DNA of 44,643 bases from an uncultured Chloroflexales bacterium. Its GTDB lineage: Bacteria; Chloroflexota; Chloroflexia; Chloroflexales; Chloroflexaceae. Shown here one piece after another: positions 7,252 through 15,782 of the stretch (positions within the stretch are counted from its first letter, which is position 1; each line of letters begins with the position of its first letter). The notes under the pieces were generated by a model. It did not search any database and had not been told where the DNA came from. It saw nothing but the letters and a program-made list of their open reading frames with translations. The translations under genes and the position numbers were made by a program. The DNA lies in the NCBI GenBank assembly GCA_937967405.1, contig CALCJV010000017.1, forward strand, positions 1 to 44,643. The letters run 5' to 3'.

Positions 7252-9354
7252 TTACACCGTCTGCAACTCCTGCTGGTGCGCTGCGATGAGTTGTTGGGCA
7301 ATATGCGTGGGTACATCTTCATAGCTCTCGAAGCGCATTGTGAAACTACCGCGCCCGTGTGTCATCGCCCGCAGGTCGGTATCGTAGCGTTGGCACTCCG
7401 CAAGCGGAACCTGCGCCGTCACCACCGTGCGCCCCGCGCCAGACGGGAGCATCCCCAGCACGCGCCCGCGCCGCGTACTTATGTCGCTCATCACATCGCC
7501 CGCATACTGATCGGGCACATCAATCTCAAGCGTGTAGTACGGCTCTAAGATCACGGGCATCGCCTGCTGCACGGCAATCTTAAAGGCTTGGGCTCCGGCA
7601 ATCTTAAAGGCGATCTCCTTCGAGTCTACGGGATGCTCTTTGCCATCAATCACTGATACACGCACATCCACGATGGGGCTACCAACGAGCACGCCCTCCG
7701 CCATGGCCTCGCGGATGCCCTTCTCGATAGCGGGCATAAAGCCCTTGCTAATCACGCCGCCTACAATCGCATTAATAAACTCCAGTGGATCGGTACGGCT
7801 TGGATCAGGTGGGAGCGGCTCCACGCGCAAGGTCACATCGGCAAATTGCCCCGCGCCGCCGCTCTGCTTCTTGTGGCGGTAGCTCGCTTCGGCACTCCCT
7901 CGAATCGTTTCGCGGTAAGGAATGCGGGCTAGCTCAATATCCACGCTCGTGTCGAATTTCCGCTTCATGCGCTCAGCGACAATCGCTAGATGCGACTCCC
8001 CCAAGCCAGAGAGTAACGTCTCACCGGTGACATCGTCGCGGCTGGTGTGCAGGGTCGGGTCTTCTTCGATCATCCGCTGCAACGCGCTGCTGAGCTTGTC
8101 CAGATCGCTGCGCCCATGCGGTTTGACGACCGCTGTGAAGGATGGCTGCGGGAACTGGATTGGGGTGATCTGGAGCGGCTGTTCCGGCGCACACAGCGTA
8201 TCGTTGGTGAGCGTATCTATCAGCTTCGTCGTGACTCCAATATCGCCTGCGCCAATGTGCTCAACGCTTTCCAGCTCTTTGCCGTGCGGGATGTAGAGGT
8301 GGGCGCAGCGTTCGTCTTTGCCGGTGCGGGCGTTGCGCGTGCCATTGTTGGTGTGTAGGGTGCCCTGATAGACGCGGAAGAAACTGATCTTGCCATACGG
8401 ATCGGCGAGGCTCTTAAAGACCAAGACCGCAAGGGGTGCAGCGCGGTCAGCGGTGAGTTCCACCGTTGTGCCCGTGTTCAGATCGGTGGCGTGGCGTGTG
8501 CGCTGGGCCGCAGGCGGCACCACTTCGATAATCGCCTTGAGCAGCTGGGCAATGCCAGTGACATCTAGCCCAGAGCCACACAGCACAGGGACAATCGTAT
8601 GTTGGGCAATGCCGAGCTGAAGTCCGCGCAGGCGTTCTTCGGGGCTGAGGGCATCCTCGCCATGTTCGAGATACTTCTCGATCAAGTCATCGCTCGTGGC
8701 AGCGATCTTGTCAAGCAGGGCTGTGCGCCACGCATGCATCTCGGCATCCTGCTCGCTGGGGACATGCTCCTCGCCAAAGCTGCCATCATGGGCTTGGGCA
8801 GTGGGGTAGGCGAGGCCTTGCCGCAGCGAGATCAGCCCGCGAAAGCTGCGGGCGATGCCGAGCGGGAGGTAGAGTGGGGTAGCGGCTTCATCGAGCAGCT
8901 CCCGAATCTGGTCTACACAGCGCAGGAAATTGGCATTCTCGCGGTCACACTTATTCACAAAAAAGATTACATTGACCCCCGCAGCGCGAGCGAGCTGCCA
9001 TGCCTGTTCAGTGCCCACCTCTACCCCAGCAGTCGCATCCACAACAATGATCGCCCCGTCTACAACGTGCATCGCGGCGACCATGTCGCCCGCGAAATCG
9101 GCGTAGCCGGGCACATCAATCAGGTTGATCTTGCGCTCCTTCCACTCAAGCGGCGTGACGGAGAGGTGAATGGACATCTGGCGGCGGTGTTCATCGGGGT
9201 CGTAATCACTCGTGGTTGTGCCGTCCTCTACCCGACCGGGGCGCGGAATGGCGCGAGCAGCGTAGAGCATGGCTTCAGTGAGGGTTGTCTTGCCGGAGCC
9301 AACGTGACCAAAGATGCCAACGTTGTAAATCCGTTCAGGTTCGTATTCTCGCAT
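7252..9354 (-). CDS. EF-G-like translational GTPase paralogue (FusA2 type)
   Basis: 700 aa with the full five-domain EF-G layout: G1 GHVGSGKT (16-23), G3 DVPGYADF (81-88), G4 NKCDRE, then domains II-V with the domain IV region YRHKKQSGGAGQFADV. Tyr84 replaces the GTPase His of the canonical DTPGHVDF, and the switch I RGITI-type element is changed to RQMSI. This resembles the EF-G-like paralogues known from mycobacteria (FusA2), which are not the main translocase. The ATG at 9354 (MREYEPERIYN) is chosen because GAGGAGG lies upstream of it; an upstream frame extension to 9381 would swallow that site. Confidence 0.88.
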   Translation of the reverse strand: MREYEPERIYNVGIFGHVGSGKTTLTEAMLYAARAIPRPGRVEDGTTTSDYDPDEHRRQMSIHLSVTPLEWKERKINLIDVPGYADFAGDMVAAMHVVDGAIIVVDATAGVEVGTEQAWQLARAAGVNVIFFVNKCDRENANFLRCVDQIRELLDEAATPLYLPLGIARSFRGLISLRQGLAYPTAQAHDGSFGEEHVPSEQDAEMHAWRTALLDKIAATSDDLIEKYLEHGEDALSPEERLRGLQLGIAQHTIVPVLCGSGLDVTGIAQLLKAIIEVVPPAAQRTRHATDLNTGTTVELTADRAAPLAVLVFKSLADPYGKISFFRVYQGTLHTNNGTRNARTGKDERCAHLYIPHGKELESVEHIGAGDIGVTTKLIDTLTNDTLCAPEQPLQITPIQFPQPSFTAVVKPHGRSDLDKLSSALQRMIEEDPTLHTSRDDVTGETLLSGLGESHLAIVAERMKRKFDTSVDIELARIPYRETIRGSAEASYRHKKQSGGAGQFADVTLRVEPLPPDPSRTDPLEFINAIVGGVISKGFMPAIEKGIREAMAEGVLVGSPIVDVRVSVIDGKEHPVDSKEIAFKIAGAQAFKIAVQQAMPVILEPYYTLEIDVPDQYAGDVMSDISTRRGRVLGMLPSGAGRTVVTAQVPLAECQRYDTDLRAMTHGRGSFTMRFESYEDVPTHIAQQLIAAHQQELQTV

Positions 9355-9429
9355 GGTGTGTCCTCCTCGACAACAAACCAACTATGAAAACCGCAAGGGG
9401 TGCGGTAGCTGAGGCTTTCGATGCTGCTT

Positions 9430-9457
9430 ATTATAATCACTTTTGGGTGAGCGTCAA
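9430..9457 (-). promoter_or_regulatory. Promoter of the EF-G-like gene
   Basis: On the minus strand TTGACG (9452-9457), a 16-bp spacer and a perfect TATAAT (9430-9435) lie about 75-100 bp upstream of the ATG at 9354, giving a leader of roughly 70 nt. Confidence 0.65.
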
Positions 9458-9486
9458 CGCAGTCGCGGAGCGCAAGCGCAGCTACC

Positions 9487-10626
9487 TCACTGCTGATCGA
9501 GGGCACTGATCACGCCGATCAGTAGCCGACTCACTGGATCAAGATTGGCAAAGTCTAGTCGTAGCATTGCCTCATCACGCGGGATGTACGGCTCTGGATC
9601 GGCGCGGGTGTGCAGCGCAAGGACGCGGTAGCCGCGCCGATGCAGCAGCGCGACAAAGCGGGCGGGGGCCACCGCCACTGTCGTGCCAAGCGGCACGGCT
9701 ACGCCCGGCGCAATTACGCGGAACAGCTCGCGCAGCAATGGATCGGCAGCGTGCTGGCCCAACAAGCCCGTCTGGGTGAGCTGCACGAGATCGCCCTCAC
9801 CAATGTGTGGCAGGCAGATCAGCAGCGTCTCACTCACATCGAAGGGATAGCGTTCCAGCAGATCGGTAATCCCGGCATCGTCGCTGGTGCTTGCGCCGAG
9901 CGCGACCATCCACACCTCGACTGAGGCTAGCTGCGGCAGCTGTGCGACGGTGGCCAGTGCCACTGCAAGGGCCCCCGAACTGCCGAACACGTCGCTAGTG
10001 CTGCTCTGGGCGGCGGGCGGTATCGCCATGATGCACAGCAACAGCACCGGCACGGTCAGCATCCAGAGCGGAGCCGCGCTCCACACCAAGCCGAGCAGGG
10101 CGGCATAGCAGAGCAGGCGCAGCCCGTGTGCGCCTAATCCTCGCCCGAACAGGGCTGCCGCGCCGTGTGTTGTCGGAGGTGTATCGAGTGGAGCCAGCAG
10201 CACCACCCGCCAGCGCGGTTGTTGCGGTGTACTGTCCGAGACCGAGTCGCGGCAGGCTTGGATCGCCACAATATTCTGGCTCGCGTGGCGCGGGGCAAGG
10301 GCTGGCAACGGCAGGGCAAACGCATCGAGCACAATTAAGAGGCTACCGTAGATCACCAGCAGCACCGCCGCCAGCACCGGCAGATCGAGCAGGCGCACCA
10401 GCACCGCCAGCAGGGCCGGCAGGGCATACACCAACCCTGTCCAGCCGACATGGGCGGTTGCCACGAATGTATCAGCACCGACAGCTAGCCCCGCCCGCCG
10501 CAGACGGCTATCCACATAGGCAGCGGCTTGCGCTTCGGCAACCGACGTAGGCAGACGCTGCCCAATCTGGAGCAGGTAGCGCATCACATCCAGCGGATCG
10601 TGGCGACGGTAGCGCGGCAGGGTCAC
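9487..10626 (-). CDS. Membrane protein related to M28 peptidases, catalytic residues apparently lost
   Basis: 379 aa. The N-terminus (RYLLQIGQRLPTS, then SQNIVAIQ) and a later EVWMVALG segment follow the layout of M28 aminopeptidases, but four hydrophobic helices are inserted (two at about 65-105, two at about 170-205). At the places where M28 enzymes carry the metal ligands (His-Tyr-Asp, an Asp before the GVA helix, and Glu-Glu) this protein has APLD, SSGAL and ASTSDD. I infer a non-catalytic M28-like fold facing one side of the membrane. Similarity is by eye, so the family call is moderate. Confidence 0.6.
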   Translation of the reverse strand: MTLPRYRRHDPLDVMRYLLQIGQRLPTSVAEAQAAAYVDSRLRRAGLAVGADTFVATAHVGWTGLVYALPALLAVLVRLLDLPVLAAVLLVIYGSLLIVLDAFALPLPALAPRHASQNIVAIQACRDSVSDSTPQQPRWRVVLLAPLDTPPTTHGAAALFGRGLGAHGLRLLCYAALLGLVWSAAPLWMLTVPVLLLCIMAIPPAAQSSTSDVFGSSGALAVALATVAQLPQLASVEVWMVALGASTSDDAGITDLLERYPFDVSETLLICLPHIGEGDLVQLTQTGLLGQHAADPLLRELFRVIAPGVAVPLGTTVAVAPARFVALLHRRGYRVLALHTRADPEPYIPRDEAMLRLDFANLDPVSRLLIGVISALDQQ

Positions 10627-10745
10627 GGCTCACTCACAATACACCTAAAGGCGCACTATACGGCTTCCTGCGGTGTATTGTACCGTATAATCAGCAGGGT
10701 GTTAGGGGGTGGTGGCGGGTGGTTGGGCAGACACGCGCTGGGCTG

Positions 10746-12726
10746 CTACTCTTCTGGCGTGGGCGTAGCTTCTTCATCCAGATCGAACTCCTCAGTCAGG
10801 GTGGGCGTAGGTTCGGGCGGCACAGGCGTAGCCGGTAGGCGGAATGGTCGCCCGCAATCCTCTTGACCGGGTACACACAGCTGCAAGGTCAGATCGTAGC
10901 GGATGAACTGATTGCCTACATCACCGACATTCTTGACTTGCACGTAGTAGAAGCCGTCGGTTTCGGGCACAAATTCGATCTGCGAGTCGAGTGTCTCGCC
11001 GCCCGGAATATCATCATTCACATCCAGAATCGTCACCCCGTCGCGGTCTACCAGCGTCAAGATCGTATCGGCTCCGGCTTGCACATTCACACTCGGATTG
11101 ACCGGATTGTTCTGGAAGTAGGGGCGCGTGTCGGTGTAGGCAAAGTAGCGTTTGCCCGCCTTGCCAAAGAAGACCACCCAATCGGCATCACCGGTGGGGC
11201 ATAGCCGCCGATCCAGTTGGCGTTCGTTTGAGGTAATCAGCTTGGCTTGCTCGGATAAGCCGTCTGGTTCAAACAGATCGGCACAAATCTCTTCCACCGT
11301 CTGTGGGGTGGGCCCAAAGCTCTCGTCACTCAACACGATGCGATAGGTCAAGTTAGTGCCGCCATTGCCGACTGTATCGCGCACGCGGATGTAGTAGATG
11401 TCGGTGGTGGGCGCACGCCACGATTGGATGCGCGGATTGATTGTAGGCTCACGCAGGAAGAAGTCATCATTAAAGGTAATTCGTCGCCCATCCTTGTCGA
11501 GCAGTTCCAGTGACAGATCGAGGCCCGGCGCAACATCCCGAATATCAATCGTGTAGACTTTGCCGGCCACGCCGCCAAAGAAGAGCCAATCTTCGTCGCC
11601 ACTCGGACAGATCGCCCGCCGGTCGCGGTTCTCGATCCGAATTGGGTCTTGCGGCTGGGGCAGATTGACAAGGATCAGCTTGGCACTGCCGCGATTGTTA
11701 TCCGGCTCGAAGTTATCCACACAGATTGGCCCCAGCGTTTCGGTGGGGCTAGGCGTGAGGGTCGGAGTTTCGGTGGGGGTGTTGGTCGGGGTGTTGGTTG
11801 GGGCAGCGGTGATGCGGAGTTCAAGCAGCAGCTGAGCCGCGTCATTCGTGCCGACCTGTGCAATGACTTTGGTGATGCTGGTGCTACCAACCCGCGCATC
11901 GCTGGGTAAGCGGATGGAGACATCGAAGTCGAAGCCCGCATTCGGATCAAGCGTAATGCCTTGTGTCTGCCCGCTAAACGACTGGGTACAGCCGACCGTG
12001 TCTACGCTACAGCGTACATTCGGATCGAAGACAAGGTTGAAGGTGGTACGCCCACTGCCCGCATTAACGACGCGCAGCTGGTAGGTGGTGACACTGCCCT
12101 GTGCGGCATCGCGCACGCGCTCGCCACTGCGTAGCTCAATCCGTAGGCTCGGCGCGGGCGGGTCGTTGACCGTGATTGCTAACGCTCCGGTAAAGGCTGA
12201 GCCATTGCTTGTCTGGGTGACGGTGGCAATGAGTTGCTGCGTGCCGAGCGTGGCATTTGTGCCGGCTGTGATGGTGACAATCACCTGTGACGATGCGTTG
12301 GGGGCAACATTATTGAGTTGGTTGGAGCTGGACGTAACGACCAGACCGGGGATACTTGCGAGAGCAATGGTAAATGTTTCGGTGGTTGTCCCCGTATTTC
12401 GCACCGTCAGGTTTGCGGTTACGGCTGCGCCACCCCGCGTCACCGTGATTGCGCTAGGGGTGAAGCTGACTTCCGCCTGCTCCAGATCAATCTGATCAAG
12501 ATTGGCTTGGCTCAGGCTGATTTGCCCCGCCATCGGAATGGGCAGTGTTGCGGTCAGCGTCGGGGTAGGTGCGTCAGTCGCATCGGGCGGAAGCACTTGG
12601 ATGTCATCACGCGGTAACGAGATCAAGGGGGCCGCAAAGACACTCTGGACATAGCTGGCGAGGATCACCCCTAGCATGAGCAGGATCGTGATGAATAAGT
12701 TGCGGCGGTGTGATGATGCGCGATTC
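10746..12726 (-). CDS. Secreted multidomain protein with NEW3/CARD-like and two PPC domains
   Basis: About 660 aa starting from GTG (12726-12728) after GAGAGGC. A signal peptide (about 1-33, NLFITILLMLGVILASYVQSVFAA) is followed by two beta-sandwich repeats of the NEW3/CARDB kind (about 85-190 and 195-310), a Thr/Pro linker built of TPTNTPTNTPTETP, and two PPC-like domains (about 335-470 and 480-620), each beginning C-x-D-x-FEPD and containing a CP-x-GD-x-DW motif. The tail is Pro/Glu rich. PPC domains normally accompany secreted peptidases, yet no catalytic domain is present, suggesting a surface-exposed binding or structural role. Function unknown. Confidence 0.8.
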
Positions 12727-12728
12727 AC

Positions 12729-13128
12729 CGGCTGCCTCTCGGCGATTTCAAATGGTGGTGGCTACCAATCGGATGGGATCGGACGGGATCGAATTGTGTG
12801 GCGATGCTCGTACTGCCTGTGATAGCCAAGCCTGCCCCTATTCGCATTATACCGTGAGCAGTCCAATCCTACAACTAGTACCTACGTCCCATTGTGCGGT
12901 ATAGCCCCTGAGCCGTCGGTAGATCACGGTTGGCTCTGCCCGCCGTGTGCCGCGTGGGCCCTTGCCCACTAACAGCACGCTACACTCACAACGCCTGCAC
13001 AGTACGGATAGTTCCCCGTCCGGTGGGAGATGATTTTTTCATTCCCCGAAATCTTAACCAGAGCCGTTCGTGTATAATAGGGCGAGTATCTGAGCACTGC
13101 TCAGTTAGTTAACATACAGGCGAAACCT
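12729..13128. other. 400-bp divergent intergenic region
   Basis: It separates the PPC-domain gene (minus) from the small membrane protein (plus). On the minus strand TATAAT (12846-12851) lies 17 bp from TTGTAG (12869-12874), a plausible promoter for the PPC gene. On the plus strand CGTGTATAATAGG (13069-13081) carries a perfect -10 with no good -35. No gene or RNA is recognisable. Confidence 0.5.
13073..13078 (+). promoter_or_regulatory. -10 element upstream of the 97-aa membrane protein gene
   Basis: A perfect TATAAT 51 bp upstream of the ATG at 13129, within the 13-mer CGTGTATAATAGG. The identical 13-mer occurs at 17378-17390 before the GH-A gene. No convincing -35 is present in either case. 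Confidence 0.5.
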
Positions 13129-13422
13129 ATGATCCGAGGCGCGGGGGCACTTGTCATTTTCTTCATGCTGTTACTGGTGATCTTTGCGGGAGTGGCAGTC
13201 GGCACAGCATATATGGCTCCCGCCCGCTTGTTCATCCCGCAGGAGCGTATGCTGGGCGTGTTGCGTGGGGGGGTCGTAAATGAGACTGAGAATAGCGTGC
13301 TTGGCGATTGTGGCGGTAGCCCGCCGCTTGCGGTGCCGCGCAACGAGCGTGTCGTCCAGTTTGCCGATGGCTCCTCATTGGTGATTGTAGTCTACAACAC
13401 GCCAGTGCTTTGTACTCCCTAG
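13129..13422 (+). CDS. Small membrane-anchored protein of unknown function
   Basis: 97 aa. One N-terminal hydrophobic helix (about 5-28, ALVIFFMLLLVIFAGVAVGT) acts as signal anchor, followed by an external region of about 65 residues with two cysteines (C61 and C95, near GDCGGSP and VLCTP) that could form a disulphide. It has a nearby -10 element and converges with the SH3-domain gene. Protein-like composition and the promoter support it as real. No family recognised. Confidence 0.6.
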   Translation: MIRGAGALVIFFMLLLVIFAGVAVGTAYMAPARLFIPQERMLGVLRGGVVNETENSVLGDCGGSPPLAVPRNERVVQFADGSSLVIVVYNTPVLCTP

Positions 13423-13474
13423 CAGTAGCTGCGCGTGCGCGGTTGGTGCATCGTGCATGGGAGCTTGCTTGGGG

Positions 13475-14173
13475 CTACGGCGTGGGCTGCAAGAAATCTA
13501 CTGCGACCCAGCCTTCTTCGCCGCTGGGGGCCCGAATCTTGCGCCAGATGTAGTCACTCCCGATGCTATCCTCACCAATCTGCACAACCCGCGCCCCGTC
13601 GGGCAGGGTCGCAATCACTGCGCTGCCCGTGCCCGGCTCAGCTCGCATCCGCAAGCCTAGCCCGCCCGTATTGACGACCACGAAGGCGGGCAAGGCAGGC
13701 GACGCGCCCCCACCCGCAGGCCCACCAGCGGTATTCGGCTCTGGCGTGACGGTGGGCAAGCCGACCGGAAAAGTCTGCCCCGGTATGGCAGGCGCATCTG
13801 ACGCAAAGGGGTTATTCTCCAGCCGCGCAGTTCCGCTCTGCCAGAGCAGGGCAATCAGCCCGATCAGCAACACCACGCCCACGCCCGCAAAAATCATCCA
13901 GCCACCCCGTTGCAGCCAGACGTAGAAGGCTTGCGGCGAGGAGAACGGCGATGCTGCCCGGCGGCTAGTCCGGACAGTGCGCTCGCGCCGCCAATCGCGG
14001 TTGTAATAGCTGTCGCGGCGATCATCATCGGGGGCGGCAGTGTGCGGGTGCGGCTCGCTCGGCATCCGTTCGGTAGGCGGCGCAGAGCGCGAGGTGCGGC
14101 TACGCGGCGGGCGTTTGCGACTCTCTTCCCATTTGCGCCGTGAGACTTCATCGAAATCGCTATCGCTACTCAT
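13475..14173 (-). CDS. Single-pass membrane protein with C-terminal bacterial SH3 domain
   Basis: 232 aa from the ATG at 14173, preceded by AGAGGA; a longer frame to 14251 lacks support. Residues 1-90 are very polar and rich in Arg, Ser and Asp, a cytoplasmic disordered arm. A membrane helix (about 108-128, GGWMIFAGVGVVLLIGLIALLW) follows, then a Pro/Gly linker and a C-terminal SH3b domain (about 170-229, LGLRMRAEPGTGSAVIATLP ... GEEGWVAVDFLQ). SH3b domains outside the membrane often bind peptidoglycan, so an envelope role is likely. Confidence 0.8.
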   Translation of the reverse strand: MSSDSDFDEVSRRKWEESRKRPPRSRTSRSAPPTERMPSEPHPHTAAPDDDRRDSYYNRDWRRERTVRTSRRAASPFSSPQAFYVWLQRGGWMIFAGVGVVLLIGLIALLWQSGTARLENNPFASDAPAIPGQTFPVGLPTVTPEPNTAGGPAGGGASPALPAFVVVNTGGLGLRMRAEPGTGSAVIATLPDGARVVQIGEDSIGSDYIWRKIRAPSGEEGWVAVDFLQPTP

Positions 14174-14427
14174 GGTGATCCTCTGCTGCATTTGGGTAAC
14201 AGTATCCCTTGCATGATACCACAACGCCCGCTGCGTTGCAGGGCTTGTCATCCCTCAACCGTACCTCCACCCAACGCGGCGGTGAAGCAAGGAGCGCATA
14301 GCTGCCCACCAGAGCAGGTGCGCCAGCCTGTAGCAGTTTGCATAGCGTATACCTGCGATGTGCGTGTATTTGGTTTTAGTGGAGCCGAGCTAATGGTGTA
14401 TCTGGTGCAGCTGGTGCAGCGCGTTGA

Positions 14428-15561
14428 TCACGGCTGGCCACTGAATTGCTGGATCACAATGCCAGCGATGTCCTGCGCGGCGCGGGGCTTGCCCACTGCA
14501 AGCGCACCCTTGCGGAGTTCATCGAGCCAGATCGGGTGGCGCAGGAGGTTATTCACGAGGATCGGCACCGTCTCGGACATCCGCACCTGCACCCCCGCCC
14601 CTTGACAGACGACATAATCGGCATTCCATTCTTCGTGCCCCAAAATCGGGTCAACCACAATCATCGGCGTACCGCGGGCGAGAATTTCACTCACGATTAG
14701 GCCACCCGCTTTCGTGATGACCACATCCGAAGCCGCTACCAGATCATCTACGAAATTGATGTAACCATACACCCGGATGTCCATCGTCACCCCCCGTTGC
14801 AGGCCGCGCACTTCATCAGCGAAGGTTTCATTGCGTCCAGCTACAAGGACGAGCGTCCCACGATGGTTGCTCTTGAGAATACCGGTTGCCATCCCGCGCA
14901 CGCGCTCATTCTGTATGCCGCCGGCAAAGAGCGTGATAATGAAGCCCTCTGGTTCCAGATTGTGCTGCACGCGCACCGCGCTTTTGTCCTTTGGGATGGC
15001 GATTTGCGGATCAACCGGAATGCCAGTAACGTGGATGATGTTGCTGGAGATACCGCGTTCGATCAGCTGTTCGCGCACCATGTCTGATGCAACAAAGTAG
15101 CCATCTATATCGGGGTAAATCCAGAAGGTATGCACCGCATGATCGGTGACAACACAGTAGAGCGGAATCCGTATCTCGCCTTTGCGCTTCTTTCGCAGCA
15201 ACAGGTTTAAGGGTAGGAAGTGGGTGCAGATGATAATTTCCGGCTTGAATGTCTCGAGCAGATCTTCGAGGTCTACAAGGCTGACCGTCTCCATCAGCTT
15301 GCGGAGATTGTTGGTCAGTTCGGCTAGCTCTTGGGTGCGGTCGGTCTGTTTGTAGAACATGCCCCACAGAAGCGGGGCATTATTGGTCACATCTGTGTAC
15401 GAGCGCGAATACGTTTTGCGGAAGAAGCTCGGCGTAAGATCGAGCGTATCTACTACGCCTACATCCCCCGGCTGGCGCATCTCGAAGGCTTTGTGTAGAG
15501 CTTTGGCGGCCATCTTGTGACCGGTTCCAACGGTCGCATGTAAGATAAGGACACGCGGCAT
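14428..15561 (-). CDS. MGDG-synthase/UgtP-type glycolipid glycosyltransferase (GT28)
   Basis: 377 aa. The N-terminus MPRVLILHATVGTGHKMAAKAL is the MGDG-synthase family signature, continuing to the acceptor-lipid domain (to about 170). The C-terminal GT28 half includes LVLVAGRNE, GYINFVDDLVAASDVVITKAGGLIVSEILARGTPMI and a conserved nucleotide-sugar pocket (DPILGHEEWNADY). It should transfer glucose or galactose from UDP-sugar to diacylglycerol at the cytoplasmic membrane. AAGGAG lies 6 nt before the ATG. Which sugar it uses cannot be read from sequence. The next gene upstream encodes a lipid-type flavoprotein reductase on the same strand, about 220 bp away. Confidence 0.87.
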   Translation of the reverse strand: MPRVLILHATVGTGHKMAAKALHKAFEMRQPGDVGVVDTLDLTPSFFRKTYSRSYTDVTNNAPLLWGMFYKQTDRTQELAELTNNLRKLMETVSLVDLEDLLETFKPEIIICTHFLPLNLLLRKKRKGEIRIPLYCVVTDHAVHTFWIYPDIDGYFVASDMVREQLIERGISSNIIHVTGIPVDPQIAIPKDKSAVRVQHNLEPEGFIITLFAGGIQNERVRGMATGILKSNHRGTLVLVAGRNETFADEVRGLQRGVTMDIRVYGYINFVDDLVAASDVVITKAGGLIVSEILARGTPMIVVDPILGHEEWNADYVVCQGAGVQVRMSETVPILVNNLLRHPIWLDELRKGALAVGKPRAAQDIAGIVIQQFSGQP

Positions 15562-15738
15562 AACAGCTCCTTACGTTGACTCGATGTCGTGGCGGGGTTG
15601 CACCACATGACAGGGGCAATAGGTCGGATCGCCGCGTTGCTGATACCGGCTTGTGCCTAATCGGTAGTATCGTAGCCTCTATCGTACCACGCCCGTGCGG
15701 GGCTGTAAAGAGCGTTTCAAGGCGAGTACAAAGGGTTA

Positions 15739-15764
15739 GGGGCGGGCTGGGCTGTCCCCGCCCC
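15739..15764 (-). terminator. Terminator-like hairpin after the FAD oxidoreductase gene
   Basis: An 8-bp perfect all-GC stem (GGGGCGGG / CCCGCCCC) with a 10-nt loop starts 19 nt past the stop codon of the minus-strand gene. In the direction of transcription it is followed by TAACCCTTT. Confidence 0.5.
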
Positions 15765-15782
15765 AAGCGTAGCCGCTTGCTC

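Noticed and set aside
10134-10550. Overlapping ORFs on both strands inside the M28-like gene
   Set aside because: They are Pro/Arg/Ala-rich shadows typical of antisense frames in GC-rich genes.
11730-11810. TPTNTP-type tandem repeat as a DNA-level repeat or mobile element
   Set aside because: It encodes the Thr/Pro linker of the secreted PPC protein, a common interdomain spacer.
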